Shown here: one piece after another, positions 1 to 11,008 of the stretch
Numbering within the stretch: the first letter of the stretch is position 1
Layout of the letters: each line of letters starts with the position of its first letter
Source of the DNA: Rapana venosa
Taxonomy: Eukaryota; Mollusca; Gastropoda; Neogastropoda; Muricidae
NCBI GenBank assembly: GCA_028751875.1
Contig: CM054138.1
Span: 37,732,144 to 37,796,143 of the forward strand
DNA: 64,000 bases
Direction: 5' to 3'
The notes under the pieces: model-generated
Seen by the model: only the letters and a program-made list of their open reading frames with translations
The model's database searches: none
Told to the model about the DNA's origin: nothing
Made by a program: the position numbers and the translations under genes

Positions 1-181
1 CAATTCCAGCGATTTTCCAGGAAGTTGAAGTGATGTTCTTGGAGCAGGGCATCCAAAGTAACTTTCAACGTTGTTGGCAGACCCACAATGGGCATGGTGT
101 TGGATGAAAATTACTTTTTTGACAAGTTAGTTGACAGCAAAATTTTCTTCTTGCCTACCTTCAATGGAGATCACTCCATCC
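1..181. other. Unassigned leading segment
   Basis: No recognisable domain, repeat or RNA signature was seen in either strand. The only open frame here runs on into the purine repeat that follows and is not credible as a gene. Confidence 0.4.
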
Positions 182-346
182 CACAGAGAGAGAGGATAGA
201 GAGAGAGACAGACAGACAAATATATTTATATAGAGAGACAGACACAGATAAAGAGAGACAGAGAAAGACAGAGACAGAGAGAGAAAGAGAGAGACAGAGA
301 AAGACAGGGACAGAGAAAGACAGAAACAGAGAGAGACAGAGAGAGA
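182..346. repeat. GA / GACA compound microsatellite
   Basis: An imperfect GA and GACA array with an A/T-rich interruption near 220-232. The right edge reads GAGAGAACTC, the same GA-to-AACTC junction found at the 3' ends of minus-strand LINE copies elsewhere in this window. Confidence 0.9.
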
Positions 347-785
347 ACTCTGGCATGTTTAATGTACTTTGGCCATAGGCCGCAATACAAACGACAAAAA
401 GGGGGGGACTCATTGATATCTGTATAGGAACTGTCTACATTTGCATAACCAAATAGTTGTGCACAACACGCACATGGCATCATTATCCTTTTTATTGATC
501 CAGTTATCTCATTCATCTCATCATTACTGTTATAATCTACTCAAAATAAAACACCACACAAGCACCGCACAGACACACATAACTCTCTTTTCTCTCCCCT
601 CTCTCTCCTCTTTTCTCTCTCTCTCCTCTCTCCCCTCTCTCCCCCATGTATGTAATTTTTTCTTCGTATAACCGTGGTTACAATAGTTTAACTCTATTTA
701 TCAGCACACACATCAGCAATAATGTTTTTCAGGGTAAAGACTGTTCGAACAGCAGCACAAACCTGGACAGCTTGTGCATTTGATG
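347..785. other. Unassigned segment with a pyrimidine tract
   Basis: No coding or RNA signature was recognised. Positions 583-647 form a CT-rich tract. The open frames here are made of Ser/Leu-rich low-complexity translation of that tract. Confidence 0.4.
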
Positions 786-822
786 AGGAGAGAGAGAAAG
801 GGGGAGGAGGGAGGGAGAGAGG

Positions 823-881
<59 letters not shown>

Positions 882-928
882 GAGAGAGATAGGGGAAGAG
901 AGAGAAAAGAGAGGAGAGAGAGAGAGAG
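786..928. repeat. GA microsatellite
   Basis: About 140 bp of nearly pure GA on the plus strand with occasional GGAG interruptions. Arg/Glu-repeat and Leu/Ser-repeat frames over it are translation artefacts. Confidence 0.95.
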
Positions 929-1039
929 CACACCATTGATTAAATATTCTGATGATTCTGCCATTGAAGATTTATCCAACTCTCATTCCATGTATTCCTA
1001 AAAAGTAGAAGCATTTTCCTGCTGGTGTCCATCTTGATT

Positions 1040-1500
1040 TATATGTAAAAAATGCCGATCGTTTTTCGCAAGAACCCAGAACCTGTACCCGCTCTTACAT
1101 TGATGGTATAAAAGTTGAACGCATTGATGAATATAGATACTTAGGTATTGTCATTGATTGCGACACGAACTTTACTATCAATACAGATCTGCTATCTAAG
1201 AAAGTCATTCTCGTATCTTTTTCCTTCAGAAGCTCAGGGGTCTCCAGGTAAAAACAAAAACGTGCTGAACAGGGTCGTAGTATAATATGGCAAATTGCGG
1301 ACTGTATGCAAATGAAACGTCTATCTATCTATATGAGTGCCATGTGACTGATAGAGCGAAAGACATTGTAAATGATGGTAATACATGCTGGCTAAATATT
1401 ATGAGCTCCTTCGATCTCAAAAGCTGTACCAAGTTCCAAAATTTAAAATTCCTCTTACTGAACAAGGACCTAACAATAAGGACAACAAACCCGACTGACT
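1040..1500 (+). pseudogene. L2/Rex1-like LINE, ORF2 C-terminal remnant
   Basis: Pieces of the segment after the reverse-transcriptase core of an L2/Rex1-type non-LTR retrotransposon are readable. Around 1090-1200 the frame gives DGIKVERIDEYRYLGIVID, the usual YLG block, followed by NTDLLSKK. In other frames come a FFLQKLRGLQV-like segment and, near 1410-1450, a YELL...QVPKFK segment resembling the family's terminal 'LLPSGRRYRVPK' block. At least three frame changes are needed to follow it, so it is a dead fragment. The same family, opposite strand, recurs at 53820-55110. Family assignment comes from remembered conserved blocks. Confidence 0.6.
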
Positions 1501-1506
1501 AGATAT

Positions 1507-1531
1507 CAGACCTACAGACAGACAGACCGAC

Positions 1532-1576
<45 letters not shown>

Positions 1577-1675
1577 AGAGAGAGACAGAGAGAGAGAGAG
1601 AGAGACAGACAGACGACAGACAGTGAGACAGACAGACAGAGAGACAGACAGACAGACAGACAGAGACAAACAGAG
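1507..1675. repeat. GACA / GA compound microsatellite
   Basis: GACA repeats flank a central GA array. The array directly follows the end of the L2/Rex1-like remnant. Confidence 0.95.
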
Positions 1676-1764
1676 GTAATGCGAAATGTGTATTCAAATT
1701 AGGCCATAGCACCCAATTGAAGAGGGGGGGGGGGTACTAACATACTAACATATGTAGACCATTG
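1676..1764. other. Short unassigned spacer
   Basis: Includes a nine-G run near 1725. No feature recognised. Confidence 0.4.
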
Positions 1765-1766
1765 CT

Positions 1767-1806
<40 letters not shown>

Positions 1807-2844
1807 GTCCCGTGACCTTGGCGGTCGTGGAGGAGACACGAAAGACGATGCCGTGGTAAGCCTCCTCCATCCATCTCGGTCCTCGGCTCTGCGCAGTAGT
1901 GCCGAGTCATTCATCCTGGTCCTTTCTCTGATGTTGTCCATCCAGTCTTCCCCTCTTTCTGCCACCTTCGAGTGTTCCCTGCAGTACTGTTTTTGGCAGA
2001 GTGTTGTGGCGGGTGACGTGGCCGAACCATGTCAGCTTTTTCTTCTTGACGATGGTGAGAAGGGGTTCATGTGGACCTGCCAGCCGTGTTATTTGACTCT
2101 TGACAAATTCATTGGTCTTTCGTTCTCTTCAGGATATGCCCATGGATATGTCTATGGCATTTTGTTTCAAATGACTGGATTCGCTTTGCTGTTTTTAGCA
2201 GGTCAAAGTCCAGGTTTCAATTCCGTACAACAGGATAGTCTGAATTAGGGCTTTGTAGAGCTTTTTGTTTGATTGGGAAACTGATTTTCTTTACTTTTCT
2301 ATATGGGGGTGAGTTTTGTCATGGAAGATGTTGCCCTGGCTAGTTGACTTTGATTTTGTCGTCGATCGCCCGTCCTTTGTGAGTGTAGCGCCAAGGTATT
2401 TAAAAGCGACTACCTCCCCAGTTGCTGGCCGTTCATGTAATTTTAGCAGTGGCGGGTTTCTCGTGCTGTTTCACAAGTACTTTACTTTTTCTCCGAGCTC
2501 ACCTCCATCCCATATGCTCCACTTGTTTTTCAAGTCTTGGTCGTAAGATCTTGCAGTTCTGTGTTACTTCCGCCCATGAGGTCAATGTCATCGCAAACCG
2601 CAAGTTGTTGAAAGGGGTCTGCCCCCAATGGAGATGGTAGAGTGGGAAGTTTTTGGAGGGTCTCTCTTATAATGTTTTCCAAGAACAGATTAAACAGAAC
2701 TGGAGAAACAGGCATCCTTGTCGGGCCCCAACTGTGGTTTTGAAGTAGTCCTCCGACCTGATTGTTCAGAAGGACGCCACTGCTTGCGGTGTTGTATATG
2801 CTTGAAAGGTTTGCACTGTCCTTCTTTAATGCCAAACATTCTGA
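1765..2844 (-). mobile_element. LINE-1 (RTE-like) 3' part, cut by gap
   Basis: Minus-strand 3' half of an RTE-like LINE. Read from 2844 downward it shows RT block 4 (GMPVSPVLFNLFLENI, ancestral GCPLSP), the DDIDLMGGS block that follows the catalytic aspartates, then an LTWFGHVTRH block, a LEGGRKRGR block and a terminal DRDGW-type region. The 3' end is an (ATG)n tail (1768-1806, seen as CAT repeats on plus), typical of RTE elements. The FADD motif is broken by a one-base deletion near 2592. This copy keeps base-level similarity to its family better than the other three. It is truncated on the 5' side by the N gap, so its true extent is unknown. Plus-strand frames of 131 and 76 aa across it are antisense shadows. 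Confidence 0.85.
1768..1806. repeat. (ATG)n 3' tail of LINE-1
   Basis: A run of about twelve CAT triplets, the reverse complement of the TGA/ATG-type tail. All four LINE-1 copies end in related TGATG-type repeats. Confidence 0.9.
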
Positions 2845-3344
2845 NNNNNNNNNNNNNNNNNNNNNNNNNNNNNNNNNNNNNNNNNNNNNNNNNNNNNNNN
2901 NNNNNNNNNNNNNNNNNNNNNNNNNNNNNNNNNNNNNNNNNNNNNNNNNNNNNNNNNNNNNNNNNNNNNNNNNNNNNNNNNNNNNNNNNNNNNNNNNNNN
3001 NNNNNNNNNNNNNNNNNNNNNNNNNNNNNNNNNNNNNNNNNNNNNNNNNNNNNNNNNNNNNNNNNNNNNNNNNNNNNNNNNNNNNNNNNNNNNNNNNNNN
3101 NNNNNNNNNNNNNNNNNNNNNNNNNNNNNNNNNNNNNNNNNNNNNNNNNNNNNNNNNNNNNNNNNNNNNNNNNNNNNNNNNNNNNNNNNNNNNNNNNNNN
3201 NNNNNNNNNNNNNNNNNNNNNNNNNNNNNNNNNNNNNNNNNNNNNNNNNNNNNNNNNNNNNNNNNNNNNNNNNNNNNNNNNNNNNNNNNNNNNNNNNNNN
3301 NNNNNNNNNNNNNNNNNNNNNNNNNNNNNNNNNNNNNNNNNNNN
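2845..3344. other. Assembly gap, 500 N
   Basis: Exactly 500 unknown bases, a conventional placeholder length. Open frames spanning it are meaningless. Confidence 1.
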
Positions 3345-3690
3345 TATCACCTGTATAAAAAAGTACATGAAACCAGCTTTCTGCTCTACTTTTCTAGTTT
3401 TTGAATGAATGATTTCATTCACGTATGTATTGTATTAAAGCAAAATGGAAGAACTGCACATTCCCAGATCGAAGAGTACGATGATTTAACTAGGAGCGTG
3501 AAGTGTAAAGTTGTTTGAAAAATCATAAAGATCTCTATGCTAGCCTTGTGCATGCCCACAAGTGTGAATATGATCCCAGGGCCCTTAGGACTAGGCACCT
3601 GTCGTGTATACACATTTGCATTTTGACAAACTCCAAAACGCATATTTTACTCCTTTCTATCTCTCTTCTTTTCTCTCTTTCTCCTTTGCG
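3345..3690. other. Unassigned segment
   Basis: No coding, RNA or mobile-element signature recognised. It does not continue the LINE-1 sequence found on the other side of the gap. Confidence 0.4.
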
Positions 3691-3815
3691 CGCTCGCGCG
3701 CGTGCTTGTGTGTGTGTGGGGTGTGTGTGGTGCGTGCGTGTGCGTGCGTGCGTGCGTACGTGCGTGCGTGGCGTGGGGTGTGTGTTGTGTGTGCGTGCGT
3801 GCGTCTGTGTGTAGT
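3691..3815. repeat. GT / GCGT microsatellite
   Basis: A short CG-alternating stretch (CGCGCTCGCGCGCG) leads into GT and GCGT repeats. It is alternating purine-pyrimidine throughout. Confidence 0.95.
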
Positions 3816-4149
3816 TCCCACTTTTTACCTTCCTCCCTCTCTCGGTTTCTCTACCTATTTCCAGTCTCTTCCCATACTCTGCCTTTTTCAGTGACAATTT
3901 CAACGCCAACGCTGATTTAAGTCGACCCCTGTTCTTAAAGGAAATGATGAGGCAAAAACGGACCCTTTGTAGAGGCTTGTTTGGCCGATCTGCTGAGTTT
4001 TATCTGCTGCCACTTGCAGCCATGTTCTCATGAGGGATTACAAAATAGCGGCAAGAATTGGAGAGATACGAGCTGTGTTAATTAGCACCTTAATTTGAAA
4101 AACCCCAAACATGCTCGAGTGTGTGCCTTCGCAAACCGTGTGTTTCATT
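3816..4149. other. Unassigned segment
   Basis: Low-copy looking sequence with no recognised signature on either strand. Confidence 0.35.
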
Positions 4150-4500
4150 TATTATTTCTTTATTTCATTCTTTTATATCGAGAACGATGGAATAAGCACT
4201 CATGTGCTTTTTTACATCCAGTTTATGCAGTTTTGTAACTGTTGTCATCCGTTCCCTCCTGCACACAATTGCCTACTTTTCCGAAAAGCGGAACAAGTTT
4301 TAACGTATACGCAAGATGTTCTGCGTTCGTGCATTCACACATGGGACCTCGATTTATAGTCTCAATTTTGCAGGGAGTAGAGTCGGCACTGATGTGAACT
4401 GTAAAGGAAAAAAATCTCCTTTAACGGGATTGGAACCCCGGGTTTAAAAAGATCACAAGGGCAATGCGTAACACTCTAACCCCCAGGCTATCCCAACCCG
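4150..4500 (-). mobile_element. tRNA-derived SINE, full-length copy
   Basis: Minus-strand SINE. The head near 4500-4430 keeps a tRNA-like arrangement (GGGATAGCCTGG with an A-box, then a CGGGGTTCCAATCCC-like B-box region). The middle matches the other copies around 'ACATCTTGCGTATAC'. The 3' tail contains a small perfect hairpin at 4194-4209 (AAGCAC-TCAT-GTGCTT) and then ATCGATATAAAAGAATGAAAT. The family recurs at least seven more times in the window. The 5' end abuts a GT array at 4511. Confidence 0.85.
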
Positions 4501-4510
4501 TATCCGGCGC

Positions 4511-4549
4511 GTGGTGTGTGTGTGTGTGGGGTGTGTGTGTGTGTGTGTT

Positions 4550-4586
<37 letters not shown>

Positions 4587-4632
4587 CGTGCGCGCATACG
4601 TACATGCGGTGTGTGTGTCTGTGTGTGTCAAA
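4511..4632. repeat. GT microsatellite
   Basis: GT array with a CG-rich interruption near 4587-4605. It starts about ten bases from the 5' end of the SINE. Confidence 0.95.
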
Positions 4633-4653
4633 AAAAAGGAGAGGAAAAGGAAA

Positions 4654-4685
4654 AATAGGAGAGAGAGAGAGAGAACTCAAGAACT
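4654..4685. repeat. GA array and AACTCAAG tail of LINE-3
   Basis: A short GA run followed by two AACTCAAG units. On the minus strand this is the 3' tail of the LINE-3 copy to the right, (CTTGAGTT)n followed by TC. Confidence 0.75.
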
Positions 4686-4939
4686 CAAGAATTTAATTGT
4701 GTTGCCCTGCAACCTGTTACAAATCCATGGGTAATCATGTATGACTGGATGCTTTGAATACGGCATTATATTAGTGCACAAAGTACATTTTGAATGAATG
4801 AAACATCAATTACTCAAAGAAAGTAACACAAGGTTTCATGAAGGCTTTAGCGGCGTTTGTTGGCATGATAAACATATCTGCCGAGATCATGGACACACGT
4901 ACCATCTTGCATTAAACTTTAAAATGAAGTTAGCGATGG

Positions 4940-7690
4940 ATACATGCTACATTTTTCTGGGAATGAATTTTACTCGTAAGTCACTTAGAACATTACAATA
5001 AAAGAGAAAATGCAGTACTGTTTCTATAGCATTGTGACAAAGTGAACACTGAAGATCTTGCTCAGAAGCAGTTATGTAGCGTTTTCTGTGCGTCTGTAGG
5101 TCTGATATTCCTAATCTGAATCTGATCAAAATGTCACAGATATGTTTATCAGGCACCAGGGTAAAGTAAGTTTCCATAGACGCAGACGATTTAAATGTAC
5201 AATACATACTGAATCTAGTGCTATTGTTCATTTTTTTCATTCCACTGCTGAAAAACCCCGTAGTTTGCATAGAGTTCTGAATATGTTAACTACTCCTTTT
5301 CTAGCTTTACATGAGAGTTCGCAACTGTTTTACTGTATGCTGTTTAGTTTAAAGGAAGAAGCCCAGGTAGGAATTAACAGTAGTTATTTCTTTTCCTTTG
5401 TAGAACCAAGCTTCCTTCTTAGCCACATAGCCGCCATTTCTAAATATTACAATGTTCGATTTATCAAGATTTACATGAAAATCTAACTTATCTGATTGAT
5501 TAGCGAGAACGTTTAACGGGTTTTGTAAGCCTGCAACACTTTTCAGATATCAAACAGTTTTCGTCAGCAAATAATGAAATGAAAATTTTCTAGTGTATGA
5601 GGGTAAAGCTGAATGCCATGTTATCCTGTGCGAACTCATTGATGAATAATGAGAATAAAAGGGGTCTTAAACCTTGAAACAAGATATGGGTTCTGATATC
5701 AAGCTCCAAAAAATCGGGCTTTAACGGTTGTATACATACTCTGTAATGTTTTCAATATGTTTCCATTTACACCATTTTGCAGGATCGGTCTAATTTAAAC
5801 CCGGGGGGGAAAAAAGGTCAAAGCCTTCCTAAAGTAGATGAAAGCAACATATATTTTTTGTTTTCTATGATTTTGTCTTTGAATAATAGCATAAAATGAA
5901 AAAATATGATCTACTGTGGAGTGACCTTTTCGAAAACCTGCTTTTTATTTCACCAAGGTTTATTTCTATTTTCAAAAAAAGTTGGTAACGTTTATTGATT
6001 TTTTACCTTGGGAGTTTACGACAAATGCTCAATAATTATCTGGATTGTGAATGCTTCCTTGTTATTTATGGGGTGGAGGGTAGCTTATACCCAAGATTTG
6101 GATAGTGTCCAGAGGAAAAAATCTTTTAAACAGATGGGTCAGAAAGGGTGTTATTCTTCTATGATTTACTACTGACTTAAAGATTTCAGGGATACCCCTT
6201 TATAGGCAGCAGCTTTGTTTGTTTCAGATGTTTAATGGAATTAACAATTTCTTCTTCTGTGATATCCGAATTTAATTCTATCGCATCCTGTGGAATGTCC
6301 ACGGAGTCAGATAAACTTGCACTGCTGTCATTGACTTCCTCCTGTTCACCTCCCCCATCACCAAAGAGCCCTTTAAAATGTTCAACCCATCGTTCCATAG
6401 CTATATTGCCTATCTCTGATGTTTTTCTAGACAACTTCTTTATGTATACCCCAAACTTTACAGAATCATTTAAACTGTTTACAAGTTCCTCTCTGCAATT
6501 TCTTTTGAATTCCTTTTATTTGGCAGCTAACAGCTTCTTAAAACATATAAGGGTATTGCAGTACTCTGGACCACACACTCCCCATCAAACCATGCACTCA
6601 CTTTCTTTCTCTGTCCCGGAATGTTTTCTTATAAACATGAGGCAGCGGACGACAGCATGCTTGTAAACACATTTACAGACGCATTAATGTTGGAATCACT
6701 GAGTAGGTAAGTTTTATTTGGTTTCTGTAAGTTGTCAGGCAACTCAAAAAGTGTCTTGTTTGTCCAATTTTGTACAAGCTTATCAAAACAAACACTTCTA
6801 TCCTTTGGCTGCTCAACACTGGCATTACATAAAGCATGACAGACAATGGACATATGCTTAGAATTCCTTGACCTGCATGTCACAAGGGACTGAAGAAAGT
6901 GAACTAGAAAATAAAAAGTAATCTATGACGCTGTTACCAGTGGTAGAGATATATATAAAGGAACCATTTCTGTCTCTTTCAGTAGAACCATTTAGTATAT
7001 TCAGATCAAAACTTGTGCGCGAACATAGCAAATATTTTCCATAACTGTTTTGACTATGATCTTGTGAATATCTAAGTGGAGCAGTGGATACATCAGTATT
7101 CGAGAGTGTTACAAAATTAAGGGACTGATCTGCTCAAAGAAAAAGGAATCCCCATCAAAATACCATGGCAGTTTGTTTGCTGTTCTTGCATTTAGATCCC
7201 CACATATGATGAACTGTGTATCATTATAACTTTCAACAATATCTAGCATGCAACGATGGAGCATTGAGATACCATCTGTGAAATCACTGTTGGCATAAAA
7301 TGGACTGTCAGTTAGATTTAGATATGTACAAATCATAAAAACATCGGACAAAGTACCAAACAGTTTGTTAGACAGTTGCAGAATGATCACATTGTTATAC
7401 GGGAATGAAACATATGTAACAAAGTGCATAAATTCATCTTTTAACAAGAAAAATTTTACCCCTTCACTATGTCTTCCCTGTTTTGAAAATTTGTGCGCTG
7501 GAGTATGAAAAGAGGTATAAGAAGAAAATGCGTTTGAACAAAAGTCTCTCATAAAGGTTTCAGTGAAACAAACAAAATCATACCGAGACACAAAAGATAT
7601 AAATGAACTGTCTTTCAGTTTTGAGGCCAAACCTTCCACATTACAGGCTAATATTGTACACTGACGTGGTGGCTGAGAAATACTGTCTTG
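4940..7690 (-). pseudogene. LINE-3A ORF2 (endonuclease-reverse transcriptase)
   Basis: The N-terminal APE-type endonuclease is largely open from 7639 to 7109 (176 aa). It shows VEGLASKLKDSSF, the catalytic-glutamate block CFTETF, and CGDLNAR (GDLN at 7190-7201), where the Asp and Asn normally bind substrate and metal. The SVIDYFL block follows near 6950 in another frame. A 6434-6186 frame gives the pre-RT segment with WVEHFKGLF and a TEEEI-type block. The RT palm between about 6180 and 5300 is too degraded to locate the catalytic aspartates. From 5270 to 4947 the C-terminus reads RFRLGISDLQTHR and CSLCHNAIETVLHFLFYC, a C-x2-C-x8-H-x4-C motif common in CR1/Jockey ORF2 proteins. Several frame changes make it non-functional. 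Confidence 0.8.
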
Positions 7691-7699
7691 GGGTCATGA

Positions 7700-8889
7700 T
7701 CTTGACGTCATTTCTTTTTCTTGGAAACACTTGGCTTTGAAGTGTGCTTCCTATTATTTTTTGCTGTGAACACTCATCTAGTTAGTTGGCAGTCTTGCCG
7801 GTGTTCTGCCTGTCAGGCTGTCTGCCGAGGCTTGTTGTGAATCGTTGTCACTTCAAGTCCGTACACCATTGCTCTGCTCACCTCCAATGCTCTGGCTTTG
7901 TTACGGCTGGTTATGGGGAATCCCCGGACTGCTGCTCTGCACTGTGCGGTGCATCCTTACTCGGTTCCGTCGCACGCACTTGTCCATCTTTGTTGCTTCC
8001 TCCCGAGCTAGTCGGAGAAGGATGGGGGCCAAACAGCAATCCCTAGGTGGAGGGGGGAGGGAGGGAATTGCTGTTGGTGTCGCTGTTGTACCGTCTCCCT
8101 TCGAAGCATGCTCCCCATCAGACAGCACGTCTCTCTCCAGGCCTTCTCCAGCATTAGGCACTGAAGAGATAGGAGGCTCGGAGTCTGCAGGATCCCAGAC
8201 AGCGGGACAGGGAGGAGTCCTGCGCTGCTCTCCCACTGTGTCATGGAGCAGAGGGTTTGACCTGCTCCACTGCCGCCTGCGTGGACTCGGCCTCTGGACA
8301 CTGGCGGCCTCCATAACATTCCTCGGGGTAGAGGACGGAGGTGGGCCTGGCTCTTCCTCAGCTTCCTGTAGAGGCGTGTGCCAGGAACGATGGGTACCAT
8401 CGTGGGGGAGGGGGAGGGGAGGCCTTGGAGTTTCAAAGGAGGTGGATCCTGAAGTCTGTCGGGACTGAGACATCCCGAACGTCTCCTGTCTTTTGAATGC
8501 TACTTCCTGCCTCCAGTTTCTCCTTTCACCCCGGGTGGCGGGATGTCCCCTTTGCACACGTCTGCCTCTGAATGGATATGACTCTTCTGGGCGGTCGTAT
8601 GCATTTCTTTGGTGTCTGGAGTCCAGTTCCTCATGGGTCCTGTGGTGGTATGTGTGCTGATTCCTCTGACGGTTTCTGCTGTACATGGGGAAGGCTGGTG
8701 ACAATCTTCTACTTGCATTTGGCCTGCTCTGAAGTAGGCAAGTTTGCCCTGCTGGCGATGGTGCTCCACCTTTTGCCGTTGGCGAACTGTGAGATCTGCA
8801 GTGATCCTGATGTTCTCTCGCCGTAGGAGATCTCTCAGCACTTGGTCCGTAAGGATTTCCATCTTTCCCCCCATCTGTGTATACGACAA
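7700..8889 (-). pseudogene. LINE-3A ORF1, C-terminal two-thirds
   Basis: An ORF1 nucleic-acid chaperone-like protein, truncated at its N-terminus. At 8889-8500 it reads the C-terminal domain block IRITADLTVRQRQKVEHHRQ followed by GKLAYFRAGQMQVED, close to LINE-3C ORF1 residues 170-205. A frameshift then moves the frame, and the Pro/Ser-rich tail continues to about 7901, with RRNWRQ, a PRPPLPLPHDGTHRSWHTP stretch and a PSPRRRQWSRS basic segment. The 392-aa open frame 9079-7901 combines GA-array translation at its start with this tail and should not be taken as a host gene. The 207-aa plus-strand frame at 7845-8468 is its antisense shadow. Confidence 0.75.
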
Positions 8890-8897
8890 TCAATGGA

Positions 8898-8907
8898 GTG
8901 AGGGAGA

Positions 8908-8959
<52 letters not shown>

Positions 8960-9005
8960 GAGAGAAGAGAGAGAGAGGAGAGAGAAGGAGAGAGAGAGAG
9001 AGAAG

Positions 9006-9044
<39 letters not shown>
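8898..9044. repeat. GA microsatellite
   Basis: About 147 bp of GA with GGAG interruptions, placed exactly at the 5' truncation point of LINE-3A. A short CA run follows at 9068-9083. Confidence 0.95.
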
Positions 9045-9047
<3 letters not shown>

Positions 9048-9539
9048 CTGTCATTAAAAAAAAAGCCACACACACACACACAAGCTGATCACAAATTGAT
9101 TTTAAGCGTGGATTATTGCAAAGCTACACATTTTCCTGCTTGATTGTTTTTAAACATTGCGCTCAAAAGACGAAAAACTATATAAACATGGTTCTAATCT
9201 GCAGCTGTAACACTCCCATGTGCTATCAATTAGCCTTTACACGGGTTAGCTATGTTTTTACTCTATTTCGATGGTCATCACATCAGATGTTCACATAATT
9301 ATGTGGGCAGGTTTGGACAAGGATATGCTGAAAACTAGCATAGGGGAAAAACTACTTTCAGATCTAAAGCTATTACGTTAATTACAAACGAAACATGCTT
9401 ATTTATTTTATTAACAAATGGAACAATGTAAACACAACATGAAAATATGATTCAAGTAAAAAGGAAATAATATTAATCGACACATAATCAAACAGAGCTA
9501 GAGAATGCGCGCTACATTTTATTGAAGAATTCCAATGAT
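9045..9539. other. Unassigned AT-rich segment
   Basis: No coding or RNA signature recognised. The edge GAGAAATACTGTC resembles other GA-to-element borders, so its left end may be the 3' end of an undescribed minus-strand element. Confidence 0.35.
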
Positions 9540-10640
9540 CAGATAATGTGGAGGAAGACAATTATTTAAAACAAAGTATATTCGATTTTTTCCTCTTTTG
9601 AGAATACCTTCTTTATGCGGTTGAAGAACTTGACATTCGTTATGGATATCGATCCGATCATTTCATGGTTAGTGTAAGATTGAAATTTGGTAAGCAAAAG
9701 AACATCCTGGAAAATTAATATTTTTTCTTAAGGGACACTAAGTAAAAGAAATGAGACAATTGAAAATGTTAGTGAAGAATTTCCTGCAAATCACCACATA
9801 AGAAATTTGTAAAGCCAGTCAACAGTTCCTAAAATGTATTTTTGGAATTTCTGCCGAAGAAGAACAGGAAAAAGTACATTGTTTACTCATAAAGTAAAAA
9901 GAAAGATAAAACTCAAGAGGAACAAAAACACCTAATTACCTAATCAACCAAACAATCTTGTAGATGTGCATCTGAAACGATATTTTAAGTTTGTGTGGAA
10001 AAATAAACAAGGCATAATTTTAAGAAAAGTTACAATTAAACTATAAAACATGGAAGATTATGAATACTGTCTCTGAAACAGCTCTTTAATGATACTGAAA
10101 CTTATATGGATTAAAAAGTTCAAATTAGCCTTCAAAAAGCTCTGAAAATGATTTTGACCATAACAAGGAACAGGACTTCATTATGACATTCTGCTTGAAG
10201 ATGAAAAAAAAATCAGCTAAAGTGTTGTGATAAGTGAAACAGTAGTCTACTAGTTGAACTGAATTCGAAAAAAAAATGTTCCAATTAAGATTGATGCACA
10301 GAATTCTTGCAACAGTATTTTTTTAATGGACAAAAATATATATACATTTTGCAAATCTGAAAAAAGGAACTATTGGTCGTTTAGTCTCTGATTGTAAAGA
10401 AACTTATTGGTTTGGAATAGATTAAAAGATTTCTTTAATGAAAATCTAGCAAATGTGCATAATTTTATGCTGTCAAGGGAACACGTATTGTTTGGAATTG
10501 TTCATACTGTCACAAGTAACAAAACACTTGATAACATGTCAATAACGGCACAATTTCTCATTTTACAGATCTAATGTTAAAAATGTAGAGCCTTTGTTTC
10601 AGGTCACCAGGAATATTTGATAAATATATTTTTATACTGA
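9540..10640 (+). mobile_element. L1/Tx1-like LINE remnant lacking the RT core
   Basis: Plus-strand ORF2 remnant. Near 9610-9700 the frame gives EELDIRYGYRSDHFMVSVRL, the end of an L1-type endonuclease (GYRSDH holds the catalytic Asp-His). A post-endonuclease segment rich in Lys/Glu follows to about 9950. Directly after comes FKFVWKNKQ (about 9990), then ALKL/WIKKF-like pieces and FQLRLMHRILAT (near 10290). CKETYWF and ENLANVHNFMLSREHVLFGI lie at 10395-10500, the L1/Tx1 C-terminal region. No palm domain (FADD block, QGCPLSP block) lies between them; the interval is about 20-40 bases. Many frameshifts are present. The assignment rests on recognised block order. Confidence 0.75.
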
Positions 10641-10740
10641 TAAATACATTACATGACATGATTTTGTAAGTAAATGGCACTGTTAAAAATGTTGTATTGA
10701 AAGCTAGATACATCTGAAGACAGTAAATGTATGTAATGAA
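10641..10740. other. Unassigned spacer
   Basis: AT-rich sequence following the L1/Tx1-like remnant. Part may be its 3' untranslated region. Confidence 0.35.
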
Positions 10741-10800
10741 CTTGGAGACAGAGAGGCAGAGACAGAGAGAGACAGACAGAGACAGACAGAGACAGACAGA
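10741..10800. repeat. GAGACA / GACA microsatellite
   Basis: Short GACAGA-type tandem array. Confidence 0.9.
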
Positions 10801-10910
10801 GTTAATTGTCGAAAAAAGTGATTAAATTAAACCGATATCAGTAATTAGAAAACACCCAGTACATTGCAAAGATTAACATACAAAACACAATATCAAGTTT
10901 AAAACAACAT

Positions 10911-10939
10911 GAGAGAGAGAGAGAGAGAGAGAGAGAGAC

Positions 10940-10986
<47 letters not shown>

Positions 10987-11008
10987 GAGAGAGAGAGAGA
11001 GAGAGAGG
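10911..11008. repeat. GA microsatellite
   Basis: Nearly pure GA array of about 98 bp. Confidence 0.95.

Larger units (their letters stand above)
4686..8889 (-). mobile_element. LINE-3 copy A, 5'-truncated
   Basis: About 4.2 kb of one non-LTR retrotransposon on the minus strand, CR1/Jockey-like in layout: ORF1 (8889 to about 7700), then ORF2 with APE endonuclease (about 7690-6890), a linker and degraded reverse transcriptase (about 6880-5300) and a C-terminal cysteine motif (5270-4947). It is cut at the 5' side exactly where a GA array begins (8898). The 3' end carries the AACTCAAG/GA tail. A second, internally deleted copy lies at 37068-39960, and pairing the two shows which parts are conserved. 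Confidence 0.85.

Noticed and set aside
774..1001. Arg/Glu-repeat proteins over GA arrays (also at 8744, 10909, 18014, 57547)
   Set aside because: Dinucleotide arrays are open in several frames by composition.
1853..2248. 131-aa plus-strand ORF
   Set aside because: Antisense shadow of the LINE-1 C-terminal region.
2718..3422. Long open frames of 198-228 aa on both strands
   Set aside because: They run through 500 N and contain almost no real sequence.
3691..3815. CG/GT stretch as a regulatory Z-DNA element
   Set aside because: Alternation is plain microsatellite; nothing nearby looks like a promoter or gene.
7845..8468. 207-aa plus-strand ORF
   Set aside because: Antisense to LINE-3A ORF1; no domain recognised.
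7901..9079. 392-aa minus-strand ORF as a host gene
   Set aside because: Its N-terminus is GA-array translation and the rest matches the LINE-3 ORF1 tail in a shifted frame.
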